From: an uncultured Lachnospiraceae bacterium
GTDB lineage: Bacteria; Bacillota; Clostridia; Lachnospirales; Lachnospiraceae
Reading direction: 5' to 3'
Assembly (NCBI GenBank): GCA_947625465.1
Contig: CANQOK010000010.1
Span: forward strand, 1-53,450
Length of the DNA: 53,450 nt
This document shows positions 35,568-44,815 of the stretch, one piece after another. The notes under the pieces were generated by a model. The model saw only the letters and a program-made list of their open reading frames with translations. It made no database searches and had not been told where the DNA came from. Numbering within the stretch: position 1 is the first letter of the stretch; every line of letters starts with the position of its first letter. The position numbers were made by a program, and so were the translations under genes.

Positions 35568-36581
35568 TCATTTCTCAAATGAACACGGGGACGGCAGGAT
35601 CTCTGCGAATGCCCGGTCGATTTCTCTGCTGACGCGCTCAAATTCAATCGGCACGTTCGCGTCGTTGACACAGAGCATCTTTGCTTTCTGTCCCTTGATC
35701 GCCTTAAATAAGGCCTGATTGCTGTTATCTACATTAAAATACCGGAAATTTTTCTGCACATTCTTCGGATAGAAATTACCGCTTAACTTCTGCCATTCCC
35801 GGAACAGATACGGCGTTACATCATCATTATTCCGGAAACGGTGTCTGGAAGTTTCCTCCAGCACATCTTTTTCCTTCTCCCATATCTCCCGGTAGGTTTG
35901 TTTACAAAAAGGCATCGCGCCATGCACGGTATAGAGTCCCGTATAGAGCGGGAACGCCATCTCCAGCAGATTATAGAAGAAATACAGCGGCGGATAACCG
36001 ATCTTAAAATAAGCGCCTGGCTGCTTTTTTACATTTTCCCGTTTGTTGAAATACTTTGACAGAATCAGCGTATTATTTAAATACAAGTGTGACATAACTG
36101 GATTCGCCGGATTGGCGACCACCGGCTGAAACGCCAGCATATCGCAGGGTTTTCCATCCCGGAAAAAATCTGATTTATGCAGCGGACTGGTAAGAAACAT
36201 ATCGTCATTAAAATATACAAACTGTTCCGACAGGCCCTCTATCCTGTGAAAATACAACTCCAGCACATTGCTGTTAAATACCGGCAGAAATTCCCGCGGG
36301 ATATAATCCTCATGCCGTACAATATGCAGTTTTGGGTTGTCGGTATTCAGCCAGGACGGCAGATGTCCCCATGTGATAAAATGAATCTTTCTCACCCAGG
36401 GCGCGTATTTCTCTACGCCACGGAACCAGTATTTTAACAGTCCCCAGTCCCGGTAACGTTCTTCCCTGTCATCTGTCTCCTGTTTTGGCTGATATTTCGC
36501 TTTTTCCGCACGCCACGCCGGGTCTCCGCCGTCCACCCAGGTAATGACAAAATCAATCGGTCCCTGTTTTTGCTGCTGCAT
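35568..36581 (-). CDS. Stealth family sugar-phosphate transferase
   Basis: The protein has 337 residues. The conserved blocks are visible in order: CR1 (DFVITWVDGGDPAW), CR2 (RYRDWGLLKYWFRGVEKYAP, then FVYFNDDMFL), CR3 (around FRNNDDVTPYLF) and CR4 (CVNDAN). Stealth enzymes transfer sugar-1-phosphate to build capsule-type polymers and are related to GlcNAc-1-phosphotransferases. The enzyme is cytoplasmic or peripheral, and the sugar is unknown. AAAGGGG lies upstream of the ATG. It is the first gene of the Stealth-flippase-nucleotidyltransferase unit and is divergent from the DUF4832 gene. Confidence 0.92.
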   Translation of the reverse strand: MQQQKQGPIDFVITWVDGGDPAWRAEKAKYQPKQETDDREERYRDWGLLKYWFRGVEKYAPWVRKIHFITWGHLPSWLNTDNPKLHIVRHEDYIPREFLPVFNSNVLELYFHRIEGLSEQFVYFNDDMFLTSPLHKSDFFRDGKPCDMLAFQPVVANPANPVMSHLYLNNTLILSKYFNKRENVKKQPGAYFKIGYPPLYFFYNLLEMAFPLYTGLYTVHGAMPFCKQTYREIWEKEKDVLEETSRHRFRNNDDVTPYLFREWQKLSGNFYPKNVQKNFRYFNVDNSNQALFKAIKGQKAKMLCVNDANVPIEFERVSREIDRAFAEILPSPCSFEK

Positions 36582-36614
36582 TGTAAATCGCCCCTTTCAA
36601 ATTGATCCGGTTCA

Positions 36615-36623
36615 TGTTATACT
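36615..36623 (+). promoter_or_regulatory. Extended -10 promoter of the rightward DUF4832 gene
   Basis: TGTTATACT (extended -10; TATACT at 36618-36623), about 48 bp before the start at 36672. The same 90-bp gap must also hold the leftward promoter for the Stealth gene, which I could not place. Confidence 0.5.
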
Positions 36624-36671
36624 GTGTTTATTCAAATTGTATCCTTATTTTTGTATAGAGAAAGGTCTGCT

Positions 36672-38102
36672 ATGAAACAACAAACCCATTCCGGACACAA
36701 ACGGTTTCTGTTCGTATTTCTGATTCTGATCCTGCTGGCCGCTGTCGGCGCAGGTGTTTTTCTGTATATCCGCTTTCTGCGGGTTTCCTATCGGCCGGAT
36801 TCTTATGCCGAATCCGCAGAGCCGCTCTCCAATCCCTATTGCGGCTATTTTCATCTGTACGGTTACCGGCTGTCGGAGGACGGCACGGAACCTGTCGTTA
36901 AATGGAGCAGTCAGATGCTGGAGCACGACCACCAGCAGCTGATATTGCTGCAGATCAATCTGCGCAATTATTCCGACGCCCCGCTCAGTGATTCGGCACT
37001 GGAACAGTTAGACTGCCTGCTGTCTCAATTTACCGCCGCCAATAAACAGCTCATTCTGCGTTTTCTTTACGACTGGGACGGGAAAGCCAAAGAGACAGAG
37101 CCCGCTTCAATCGAACAGATCGAAGCCCATATGTCGCAGACCGCTCCCGTTGTCAATCGCTATGCCGGTCATATTCTGATGCTGCAGGGCGTTTATACCG
37201 GAAACTGCGGGGAAATGAACGGTACCAACTACGGTTCCGCCGAAGATATCAGCCGACTGATGGATCACCAGGCGTCTGTCACGGATCCCCGGATCTATCT
37301 GGCTGTCCGCACGCCTTCCCATCTGCGTACGATCCTTGCGAACAGTTCCCTGACCGCTGCTTCCGGTTCCAATCCGCTGACCGAACGTCTGGGATTATAC
37401 AACGACGGCATGCTGGGTTCCGTCTACGATCTGGGCACCTATGACGATACCTCATTTGAAGACCGCGCCGATACCGGCGAAAAAGGTACCCGGGAAGAAG
37501 AGATCGCCTATCAGAACGAGCGATGCATGATCGTTCCCAACGGCGGGGAAACGGTACTTGACAATCCGTACAGCGATTTTGAGAACGCTGTTTCCGATCT
37601 GTCCGATATGCATGTCTCCTATCTGAGCTGCGACCATGACGCCGCAGTCCTGAATAAATGGAAATCTTCTGTTTATTCCGGCAATGACTGCTATGACGGC
37701 ATGAGCGGTTATGACTATATCGGAACCCATCTGGGGTACCGTTATGTACTCCGCGCTTCCGCGCTTACTTTTGATCCCCTTTGGGATGAGACCGCTTCGC
37801 TGTCCCTGACGATCGAGAATGTCGGCTTTGCGCCTGCCTACCGCAGTTTCTCCGCCTCGGTTACGCTCACAAATACGCAAACCGCCGAATTTACACAGAT
37901 TCCGCTTGCCATTGACACCACCGCGTTATACGGGAAAACAGACTATACCGTCACGCTCCCTCTCCGCGAGCTGCCAAAAGGAACCTATACCGTTTTCTTA
38001 ACCATGACGGATCCGGATACCGGACTTCCGATTTACTTTGCCAATACCGCAGCGGGACCTGATATCCCGGAAGTCACGCTCGGCACGCTTACGGTCTCAT
38101 AA
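36672..38102 (+). CDS. Membrane-anchored DUF4874/DUF4832 protein
   Basis: The protein has 476 residues; the ATG at 36672 has GAAAGG upstream, and the longer frame to 36624 lacks a ribosome site. One N-terminal membrane anchor (about 13-35) is followed by an extracellular region with a TIM-barrel-like DUF4874 part (NPYCGYFHLYGYR, LQINLRNYSD, GEMNGTNY) and a C-terminal beta-sandwich DUF4832 part (LSLTIENVGFAPAYR). These are found with exopolysaccharide genes and may be glycosidase-like. It is a paralogue of the convergent gene 38089-39414, with which its 3' end overlaps by 14 nt. Confidence 0.85.
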   Translation: MKQQTHSGHKRFLFVFLILILLAAVGAGVFLYIRFLRVSYRPDSYAESAEPLSNPYCGYFHLYGYRLSEDGTEPVVKWSSQMLEHDHQQLILLQINLRNYSDAPLSDSALEQLDCLLSQFTAANKQLILRFLYDWDGKAKETEPASIEQIEAHMSQTAPVVNRYAGHILMLQGVYTGNCGEMNGTNYGSAEDISRLMDHQASVTDPRIYLAVRTPSHLRTILANSSLTAASGSNPLTERLGLYNDGMLGSVYDLGTYDDTSFEDRADTGEKGTREEEIAYQNERCMIVPNGGETVLDNPYSDFENAVSDLSDMHVSYLSCDHDAAVLNKWKSSVYSGNDCYDGMSGYDYIGTHLGYRYVLRASALTFDPLWDETASLSLTIENVGFAPAYRSFSASVTLTNTQTAEFTQIPLAIDTTALYGKTDYTVTLPLRELPKGTYTVFLTMTDPDTGLPIYFANTAAGPDIPEVTLGTLTVS

Positions 38103-39414
38103 ACCGTCCCAGCCGGATTCTGCCGTCCGCTTCTGCCGGATTGGCAAACCGGATCGGTCTGCCGTCCTGTTTCCTCCGTACGGCAAGGTATAACATCTCT
38201 TCCTTCGGGATCAGGGTAACGGTCTCCGTTCTGCGGATTCCGCAGTCCCATGTACGGATATCCCAATCCAGCGGTTCCTGCAGCTCTGTTCCGTCAGAAC
38301 CTTTTCGGATCAAAACCGCTTCCGCCTCCTGATAGAAATTGGCAAATCCCAGATTTTCTATCTGAACCGTGATCTGATACTGTTCCTTTTTTAAATGTGA
38401 AACCGATATACTGCGGATACAGAACCGATAACCAAGATGCCGTCCGATATAATCCAGACCGCTGATTCCGTTCCACACTCCCTTTTCTTCCCATACCGCG
38501 GACGCCCACAGTTCTAACAGCCGGGCATCGTGCAGGCGGTTTAAATATGTCACATGCATACGCCGCAGTCTGTCTGCCGCCCGCTGTAACGATCCGGCAT
38601 CCGATCCCTGCGCCGTTTCCTCCAGAACCGCCTCGCCGCCATTTGGCACATATCTGCAGAGAGCGGCTTCAAATTCCAATTCATCTTCCGGCTTCCAGGC
38701 TTCCCACCAGCCGGCGTTTTCTCTGGGCTTTACGCCAAACGTCCCCAGATTGCTGGAAGAGCCTAAGATCCCATCGTCAAACAGACCGATTTGCAGTCCA
38801 AAAGAAAGATTTTCATATATTTTTCGAGAATGAAGCTGCCGCCAGTACATGGGCCTGCGCACCGCCAGAAATGGTCTGCCGCCCGTATGCGCCTCATAGA
38901 CCGCATACAGTTCCCGAAGATTTTCTCTCGTCAGAAACCGGGACGTATGCATTTCTCCCCAGCTTCCCAGCAGCATCCCCTGATAGATCAGAATATGATC
39001 CGCGTAAGCGGCTGCCAGTTCCGCAATCTGCTGAAAATGTTCTTTTACCTGCGCAAATGAATCCGGTTCCCGCTGCAGTCCGTTTCCTTCCCGGTCATAG
39101 ACCGCCCGCAGGATCATATCTTTGCCGCGATCCGTAAAAAAGCGCAGGATCTGATTCATATGCAAAAGTCCGGCTTCATCAATTCTCTGCGTTCGGTATG
39201 CGTGGAGATCCAAAATGACCAGTACGAGACTTTCTTCCCGTTCCATACCGGCTTCCGCGTCCATAAGCGCCGGCTGTGCTTCTACACAGAACGGATAGAT
39301 ACGGTACCAGCCTCTTGCCGGATTCCGCAGTTCTTCGACCGATTCCGTAAGATCGCCCGGCTCCCAGTTCCATTTCTCTTTTCTAAACAGAAGCATCATC
39401 TGCCGCGCCCACAT
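38089..39414 (-). CDS. DUF4874/DUF4832 protein without a membrane anchor
   Basis: The 441-residue protein has the same order of blocks as its paralogue: NPARGWYRIYPF, VILDLHAYRT, GSWGEMHTSRF, then QIENLGFANFYQ. It has no signal peptide or anchor, unlike the convergent paralogue, so it may act in the cytoplasm. The start at 39414 has a poor ribosome site and overlaps the GT2 gene by 32 nt; ATG codons at 39399 and 39396 are alternatives. It is the last gene of the long leftward polysaccharide operon. Confidence 0.82.
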   Translation of the reverse strand: MWARQMMLLFRKEKWNWEPGDLTESVEELRNPARGWYRIYPFCVEAQPALMDAEAGMEREESLVLVILDLHAYRTQRIDEAGLLHMNQILRFFTDRGKDMILRAVYDREGNGLQREPDSFAQVKEHFQQIAELAAAYADHILIYQGMLLGSWGEMHTSRFLTRENLRELYAVYEAHTGGRPFLAVRRPMYWRQLHSRKIYENLSFGLQIGLFDDGILGSSSNLGTFGVKPRENAGWWEAWKPEDELEFEAALCRYVPNGGEAVLEETAQGSDAGSLQRAADRLRRMHVTYLNRLHDARLLELWASAVWEEKGVWNGISGLDYIGRHLGYRFCIRSISVSHLKKEQYQITVQIENLGFANFYQEAEAVLIRKGSDGTELQEPLDWDIRTWDCGIRRTETVTLIPKEEMLYLAVRRKQDGRPIRFANPAEADGRIRLGRFMRP

Positions 39415-40159
39415 CTATCTTTAAAATTTTGACGCGGATCATTACCGCGATGATCGAGAACACCATACGGAACATGTAAATAATCGGTTTCAGACCGGAA
39501 TGCATACTGGTTCCCTGCGTCCGCACATGCATGACTGCCGGAATTTCTTTCAGCCGGTAACCCAGCAGCGCCATCTGCATGATCATATTGGCGTCCGGGT
39601 ATTTGTCGTCGAAATGATTATATTTGGAATAAAACAGCACCGCTCTTCTGCCAAGTCCCTGCAGGCCGGTAGTCGGATCGGTAAATTTCTGTCCCGTTCC
39701 CCAGTAGATCATTTTCCGAAACAGCGCCATCGCGAATTTCTTCACGGCAGATACCGGATATTTCGGACTCCCTTTTGTAAAACGGGAACCCAGTACGATA
39801 TCCGGGTACAGCCCCTTTTCATCCGGGGTTGTCAGCGCCTCATACAGATTTTTGATATTGCAGACGTCATGCTGTCCGTCCGCATCCATCTGAATCACAT
39901 ATTTGTAATGTCTTCTGATCGCGAATTTATATCCAAGCTGCAGCCCGCTCCCGTATCCCAGGTTAAATACATGCGATACGACTTCATGCCCTCGCTTTTT
40001 TACGATCCAGTTGGTATCATCCGAAGAAGCATCGTTCATAACCAATACGTCCGCGAATTCCGCGATATCCGGTTTTTCAATCTGATCCAACACCGCTTCG
40101 ATATTTGCCGCCTCATTATAAGCGGGGATGATAATCAGTACTTCTTTTTTTTCTTTCAT
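39383..40159 (-). CDS. Family 2 glycosyltransferase (polyprenyl-phosphate type)
   Basis: The protein has 258 residues. A GT-A fold begins IIIPAYNEAANI, followed by VMNDASSDDT, the GYGSGLQLGYKFA segment and the metal-binding DAD at 92-94 (QMDADGQHD). The C-terminal hydrophobic helix (about 225-245) may associate it with the membrane. It resembles dolichyl/undecaprenyl-phosphate sugar transferases; donor and acceptor are unknown. GGAGACGG precedes the ATG, and it follows the GT4 gene by 42 nt. Confidence 0.9.
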   Translation of the reverse strand: MKEKKEVLIIIPAYNEAANIEAVLDQIEKPDIAEFADVLVMNDASSDDTNWIVKKRGHEVVSHVFNLGYGSGLQLGYKFAIRRHYKYVIQMDADGQHDVCNIKNLYEALTTPDEKGLYPDIVLGSRFTKGSPKYPVSAVKKFAMALFRKMIYWGTGQKFTDPTTGLQGLGRRAVLFYSKYNHFDDKYPDANMIMQMALLGYRLKEIPAVMHVRTQGTSMHSGLKPIIYMFRMVFSIIAVMIRVKILKIDVGAADDASV

Positions 40160-40201
40160 AGCCGTCTCCGTTTCTATGCTTCTTGCTTTCCGTTCTTTTG
40201 T

Positions 40202-41410
40202 TTAATCCGGGATCAGCGAAAGCAGCTTATTGATTTCCGAACGATTCATGATCTGTTTCTGCGCCGCCGCTTCTCCCAGCCGTTTCCGTTTTTCATCATC
40301 CTGCAGCAATTCCAAAACTCCATCCCGGATGCTTTCCGGCGTCAGTTCGCACATCAGGCCGTCTTCGCCGTCCACAACCTGCTCCCGGTTCCCGCTGCAA
40401 TTGGAAACCAGAATCGGGCATCCCAGTGTCTGCGCCTCCTGGATCGCGATGCTTTTTCCTTCATACCGGGTACAGTGCACATATAGATCTGTCTGTGCAA
40501 AATAGGGATAAGGGTTGTCCGTCGCGCCGGACAGCAGGAAATCTTCTTCCAGTCCGAGCCGTCTGATCTGCGCTTCCAGTTTTTCCCGTTCATCACCTTC
40601 TCCCAGCACATACCAGCGGGCTTCGACGCCCGCGTCCTTGATCAGCTTCATGGCGTCAATCGACACTTCATATGCTTTCTGCGGATTCAGCCTTCCCACG
40701 GTCAGGATCCGTTTTCCCGTATAGCCGTCTGTAAATCCGCCCTTCTTCTTCGCTTTCTTCCGAATCGCCTCCTGATTGATCAGATTCTGGAAGGTATCAG
40801 TCCGGTCCGCGCACTCCGGATAAACAGAAAGAAAATGCTCTTTCACTTCTCCCGATACGCCAAAGATCCGGTCATATTTCAGATAGCAGTCCTGATCCAG
40901 TTCCCGGTTATATCCGGCAAGGTTGTAATCGATATGAATAAATGCGGCTTTCCTGTCCGCGTCTATGTAATCCGCTACATAATATGCGGAACCGCCTTCC
41001 AGATAAGCGACCGCCAGATCGAAATGTTCCCGGATCCGCGGCGCGCCCACAGCCGCTACCCGCCAGAGCAGTTTATCAGTCAGGACCTTCCCCTGCTTCT
41101 TCATTTTCAGAAAATGCTTCACCAGATACGGCAGTTCCCGGATCACCGCGCCCCGGGAAAGCATCGCCCTTAAGACATGCCGTTTTAAATGCTGTTTCCC
41201 TTCTTCCGTCAGGATCGGGCAGGCGTCATAATGCTTGTTTAACAGACGGACATGCGCAGGCAGTTCCTTTACCATATCTCCCTGCCCCAGCAGCACCAGC
41301 AGCGATACCTCGTATTGTTCCGGGTTCAGGTTCCGAAGCAGTTCCATCAGGGCAACTTCGGCGCCGGCATGTCCCAGCGTATTAATTACAAACAGAATCT
41401 TTTTTTTCAT
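40202..41410 (-). CDS. Family 4 glycosyltransferase
   Basis: The 402-residue cytoplasmic GT-B protein has the N-terminal GHAGAEVALMELL loop, the GRLNPQKAYE strand-turn, the LLSGATDNPYPYF block, and the EGKSIAIQEAQTLGCPILVS nucleotide-binding motif with E-x7-E. It should add one sugar from a nucleotide donor to the polymer or lipid carrier. The ATG overlaps the DUF2304 stop by 4 nt (ATGA). Confidence 0.92.
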   Translation of the reverse strand: MKKKILFVINTLGHAGAEVALMELLRNLNPEQYEVSLLVLLGQGDMVKELPAHVRLLNKHYDACPILTEEGKQHLKRHVLRAMLSRGAVIRELPYLVKHFLKMKKQGKVLTDKLLWRVAAVGAPRIREHFDLAVAYLEGGSAYYVADYIDADRKAAFIHIDYNLAGYNRELDQDCYLKYDRIFGVSGEVKEHFLSVYPECADRTDTFQNLINQEAIRKKAKKKGGFTDGYTGKRILTVGRLNPQKAYEVSIDAMKLIKDAGVEARWYVLGEGDEREKLEAQIRRLGLEEDFLLSGATDNPYPYFAQTDLYVHCTRYEGKSIAIQEAQTLGCPILVSNCSGNREQVVDGEDGLMCELTPESIRDGVLELLQDDEKRKRLGEAAAQKQIMNRSEINKLLSLIPD

Positions 41411-41802
41411 TGCTCTTTCTCAACTCCCCTTTCCTTTTTCTGCTCCAGCTGATTCAGTTTTCGCATGATCTGCTCATTTTCCTGATTCAGCAGAGACACC
41501 TGCATCGCCAGCTCCCGGTTTCTCCGCATCAGCTTGGAAACAACCAGACTCAGCGCGTAAAGACCGACGATAATTCCATATAAAGCAAACAGCAACAGAA
41601 CCAACCCCTTGATACTGATATAGTGGTTCAGCTCCGACGGATGGAGCAGGCAGCCTGCCAGAATCAGCAGCACAGCAAACAGCCCCCATGCCAGGCAAAA
41701 GCTTTCCGTCAGCTTTCTGCGCGCCAGCGACAGCAGAATCAGGATTAAAATTATTACTCCTGTAATGATCATGATCAAGCACAATAAAGTTCCGATTGTC
41801 AT
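41407..41802 (-). CDS. DUF2304 family small membrane protein
   Basis: The 131-residue protein has three hydrophobic helices (about 7-26, 35-50, 62-85) and a C-terminal coiled coil (MRRNRELAMQVSLLNQENEQ region). This is the usual DUF2304 layout, common beside glycosyltransferases in cell-surface polysaccharide operons. Its function is unknown. It is coupled on both sides by 4-nt overlaps with pelG and the GT4 gene. Confidence 0.85.
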   Translation of the reverse strand: MTIGTLLCLIMIITGVIILILILLSLARRKLTESFCLAWGLFAVLLILAGCLLHPSELNHYISIKGLVLLLFALYGIIVGLYALSLVVSKLMRRNRELAMQVSLLNQENEQIMRKLNQLEQKKERGVEKEQ

Positions 41803-43283
41803 ATAGCCACCTCCTGACTCTCTTTTGTCGTTTTTCTTTCTTCTTCATACCGGTCGAACACCTTATCCGCAGGTTTGCCGCCGTGTCCCCTCTTCAAAAT
41901 ACTTCCTTCACAGAAAATATGGACATCCAGATTCTTCTCCAGCCACCGCAGCCGCTTATAGGCGACTGTCCAGCCCATCAGAGAACCGATCACCACGCCG
42001 ATCCCGTACCAGATACTGGGGAGAAACGTCGCGATGATGCTGCCTACCAGCGTACCCAGACAGAACAGCGCTGTCGTTACCAGCGCGCCGGAGAGGTCGT
42101 TAAAATAATACAGAAACAGGATCGCCGAATACATCAGAAACAGGATAAAATATCCGGCGGCCATACAGGGATAGATCTGCAGAACCATACCGCCAAATCC
42201 GAACTGCGGCAGGAAAACGATGCAGAACAAAAATACCACAACCGATACAATAAACTGAATCCGCAGCAGATTCATCAGCTCCTCCGCAAGCTGACGGAAC
42301 ATCCGGCTCTTCGTATTCTCAATATCCATTCCCCGTCCGCCGATTACGGCCTCCGAATATGCCTTATACCGCTCATGGAAGTGCATTTCCACGCGGGAAA
42401 TGAAAATAATGGTTGCGGAAATATTGGTAAACATGGCAAGACAGGTCGCCATGTCATACGCGTTCATACTGACAAAGCTCTTCACCACAATGATATGCAT
42501 GTCCGTCGTCCAGAACACAAAATTATGAATATACAGGCCCAAAATATAGAGAAAATTAATAAGGACCAATTTCCAATACTTTCTAAAATAATGCAGAACC
42601 GCCCGGTATTTCCCGCTGTTGACCCGGAAATACGAACGGACGATCGCCATTTCCAGACACGCGATCAACCAGAATCCCACGTCCAGAGACACCAGCATGG
42701 CAATCGTAACCTCCCAGTGGAACACCCATACCAGCAAAAAGGAAAGCAGTATGGTCACTACCATTCCCAGCAGGAAAAAAAACGAAATCTTCTTGTAATC
42801 CTTGGTAATAGACAGATACAGCATGGAATAAAAGACCAGGATCAGCGCGATAAATCCGCAGTAGCCGGCAAATACATATCCGATCGCAACCTGTCCTACA
42901 ATGTATTCATGAATGCAAAACGGGATGCCCAGCAAACAGCCCAGTACGATATTCATGATCAGCCCCAGGTTAAAGCAGGGAATGATGTCCTCATACGTTT
43001 CATTATAAATAATGTCTGACATATATTTGGACAATACCGCGTTAAACGGAGACGCCGACAACAGGGAAAAAATAAAAATGTACAGCACCGTGCTGGCAAA
43101 CAGTTCCCTGGACGCATATCCAATCTTGGAAAATCCAAGAAAATACTGCATTACCATGATCGCGCCGATTACCAGAAACATGGGTGCAACCGTGATCATC
43201 GTACTGTAACCGAATCCGACCAGATTGGTGGTGATGGTATTTTTGGAATAAATCTTATTCAGGCTTACGCCGATTCCTGCCAT
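41799..43283 (-). CDS. pelG: Pel exopolysaccharide transporter PelG
   Basis: The 494-residue protein has about 12 membrane helices. The N-terminus, MAGIGVSLNKIYSKNTI, followed by GYSTMITVAPMFLVIGAIM and the SPFNAVLSKYMSD loop, is typical of PelG. PelG is the MOP-type membrane transporter that works with PelF, PelD and PelE to make and export Pel polymer in Pseudomonas and in Gram-positive bacteria. GGAGGATTCAA precedes the ATG, and the gene overlaps pelF by 29 nt. Confidence 0.92.
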   Translation of the reverse strand: MAGIGVSLNKIYSKNTITTNLVGFGYSTMITVAPMFLVIGAIMVMQYFLGFSKIGYASRELFASTVLYIFIFSLLSASPFNAVLSKYMSDIIYNETYEDIIPCFNLGLIMNIVLGCLLGIPFCIHEYIVGQVAIGYVFAGYCGFIALILVFYSMLYLSITKDYKKISFFFLLGMVVTILLSFLLVWVFHWEVTIAMLVSLDVGFWLIACLEMAIVRSYFRVNSGKYRAVLHYFRKYWKLVLINFLYILGLYIHNFVFWTTDMHIIVVKSFVSMNAYDMATCLAMFTNISATIIFISRVEMHFHERYKAYSEAVIGGRGMDIENTKSRMFRQLAEELMNLLRIQFIVSVVVFLFCIVFLPQFGFGGMVLQIYPCMAAGYFILFLMYSAILFLYYFNDLSGALVTTALFCLGTLVGSIIATFLPSIWYGIGVVIGSLMGWTVAYKRLRWLEKNLDVHIFCEGSILKRGHGGKPADKVFDRYEEERKTTKESQEVAI

Positions 43284-44778
43284 TTGAATCCTCCTTCCCG
43301 TAAACCGTAAACGGCTCCTCTGTCCACTCGATATTCTGCTTCGCGGCGAAATCCTTGTAGATATTCCGATATACTTCCTGCATATCCTCGATCCGGTATT
43401 TCGCCATCAGACGCCGATACCCGTTTTCTCCCATCTGGAGCCGTCCCCTGGTATCCAGCGCCATTTCGATCATGGCGGTCGTGATCTCCTGCAGGTTCAT
43501 AATGTGAGTCAGAATGCCTGCCGGTCCAAAATCGTCGCCCTCTTCCCCGTAGATCAGACCTCTGCAGTTCCCCACATCAGTCGCGATCACCGGTTTATGC
43601 GCCGCGTAGCTTTCCAATATGGTAAGCGGCTGCCCTTCGCTGATACTGGTCAGAATGGTAAAATCCATCCGCCCCAGATACTCCCGGACATCAATCCGCC
43701 CTGTGAATTCTATATCGGCAGCGTGCAGGGTCTCCACCAGATCGAAACACTCCTGCGCATATTCTTCATCTTCATCACAGGGGCCCATGATCCACAGCTT
43801 CAGTTTGGGCACTTCCTTTTTCGCGAACGCAAAAGCCTGAATCATGGTTTTCACATCCTTGATCGGCGTAACACGCAGGACCGCGCCTATGTTGATCATG
43901 CCCGCTTCTTCTTCCGTCTTGCCGGGCAGATTTTCCAGACGTTTTGTATCGATCCCGTTTGGCGTCACCATTGTTTTAGCCGCCGGACAGCCCAGATCCA
44001 GCTGCAGCTCTCTGGCCCGGTCATACAGGCTTGTTACAAGATCAGCCCGGTCATACGCCAGTTTCGACATCTTTTTAAACTGATCGATCCAGATATTTTT
44101 ATAAATTCCGGCAACCCAGGTCGCCTTCAGCAATTCTTCTTCCCGTTCTCTGGTATAGATCCCGTGTTCGGAGATCAGTACGCTGCTGCCGTGAAAATAT
44201 TTCGCGATACAGCCCAGCACGCCGGCATACCCGGTCGCTACGCAGTGATACAGATCCGCCTGCGGAACGTCCATTTTCATTACAAAGCAAAATGGCAGAT
44301 AGATGGAACGCAATGTCCACAGAAAATCCGAAAATACGATCTGCGGATACAGCAGATCATAGCATTCTTTCGCCGCGCTCAGGAAATCTGCGCCCATGAG
44401 AAAGTCGTCCACGGAAAACGTATCGTCATGGAACATCTGAAATAAGGTGTCCCAGTCCACTTTCTGATTCAGGATCATACTCCGTACCGCACGATACTGC
44501 GTTTTATTCAGCCTGGTCCGCTCCCCCCGCTTCTTGGTATGTTTCCAGTCCAGATCCGACAGATAGACTTCATAAACAGCCGTAATATTTTCCGGCAGTT
44601 CATATGTAAACTGCCCGCGGAGCGAACGGTCCGCTACAATCCCGATCACAATAAATTCCAGATTGGGAAACGATTTGATCAGACTGTTGATCCAGCTGGA
44701 CACGCCTCCTACCACATAGGGATAACAGCCTTCCGCTACGATACAGACCTTCATATGCTTTTTTTCTTCTTCCGCCAT
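43255..44778 (-). CDS. pelF: Pel glycosyltransferase PelF (GT4, DUF3492)
   Basis: The protein has 507 residues. The ATG at 44778 has AAGGGG about 11 nt upstream; a GTG at 44790 is an alternative. The N-terminus KVCIVAEGCYPYVVGGVSSW and the DUF3492 region (about 15-290), followed by a GT4 C-terminal half (LRVTPIKDVKTMIQAF, SEGQPLTILESYAAHKPVIATDVG), are typical of PelF, the cytoplasmic polymerase of the Pel system. The EGQPLTILE motif is intact. Confidence 0.94.
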   Translation of the reverse strand: MAEEEKKHMKVCIVAEGCYPYVVGGVSSWINSLIKSFPNLEFIVIGIVADRSLRGQFTYELPENITAVYEVYLSDLDWKHTKKRGERTRLNKTQYRAVRSMILNQKVDWDTLFQMFHDDTFSVDDFLMGADFLSAAKECYDLLYPQIVFSDFLWTLRSIYLPFCFVMKMDVPQADLYHCVATGYAGVLGCIAKYFHGSSVLISEHGIYTREREEELLKATWVAGIYKNIWIDQFKKMSKLAYDRADLVTSLYDRARELQLDLGCPAAKTMVTPNGIDTKRLENLPGKTEEEAGMINIGAVLRVTPIKDVKTMIQAFAFAKKEVPKLKLWIMGPCDEDEEYAQECFDLVETLHAADIEFTGRIDVREYLGRMDFTILTSISEGQPLTILESYAAHKPVIATDVGNCRGLIYGEEGDDFGPAGILTHIMNLQEITTAMIEMALDTRGRLQMGENGYRRLMAKYRIEDMQEVYRNIYKDFAAKQNIEWTEEPFTVYGKEDSNGRNRRKPE

Positions 44779-44815
44779 AACGTCTCTCACCCCTTACATG
44801 CTGCCCGCAGTCCGG

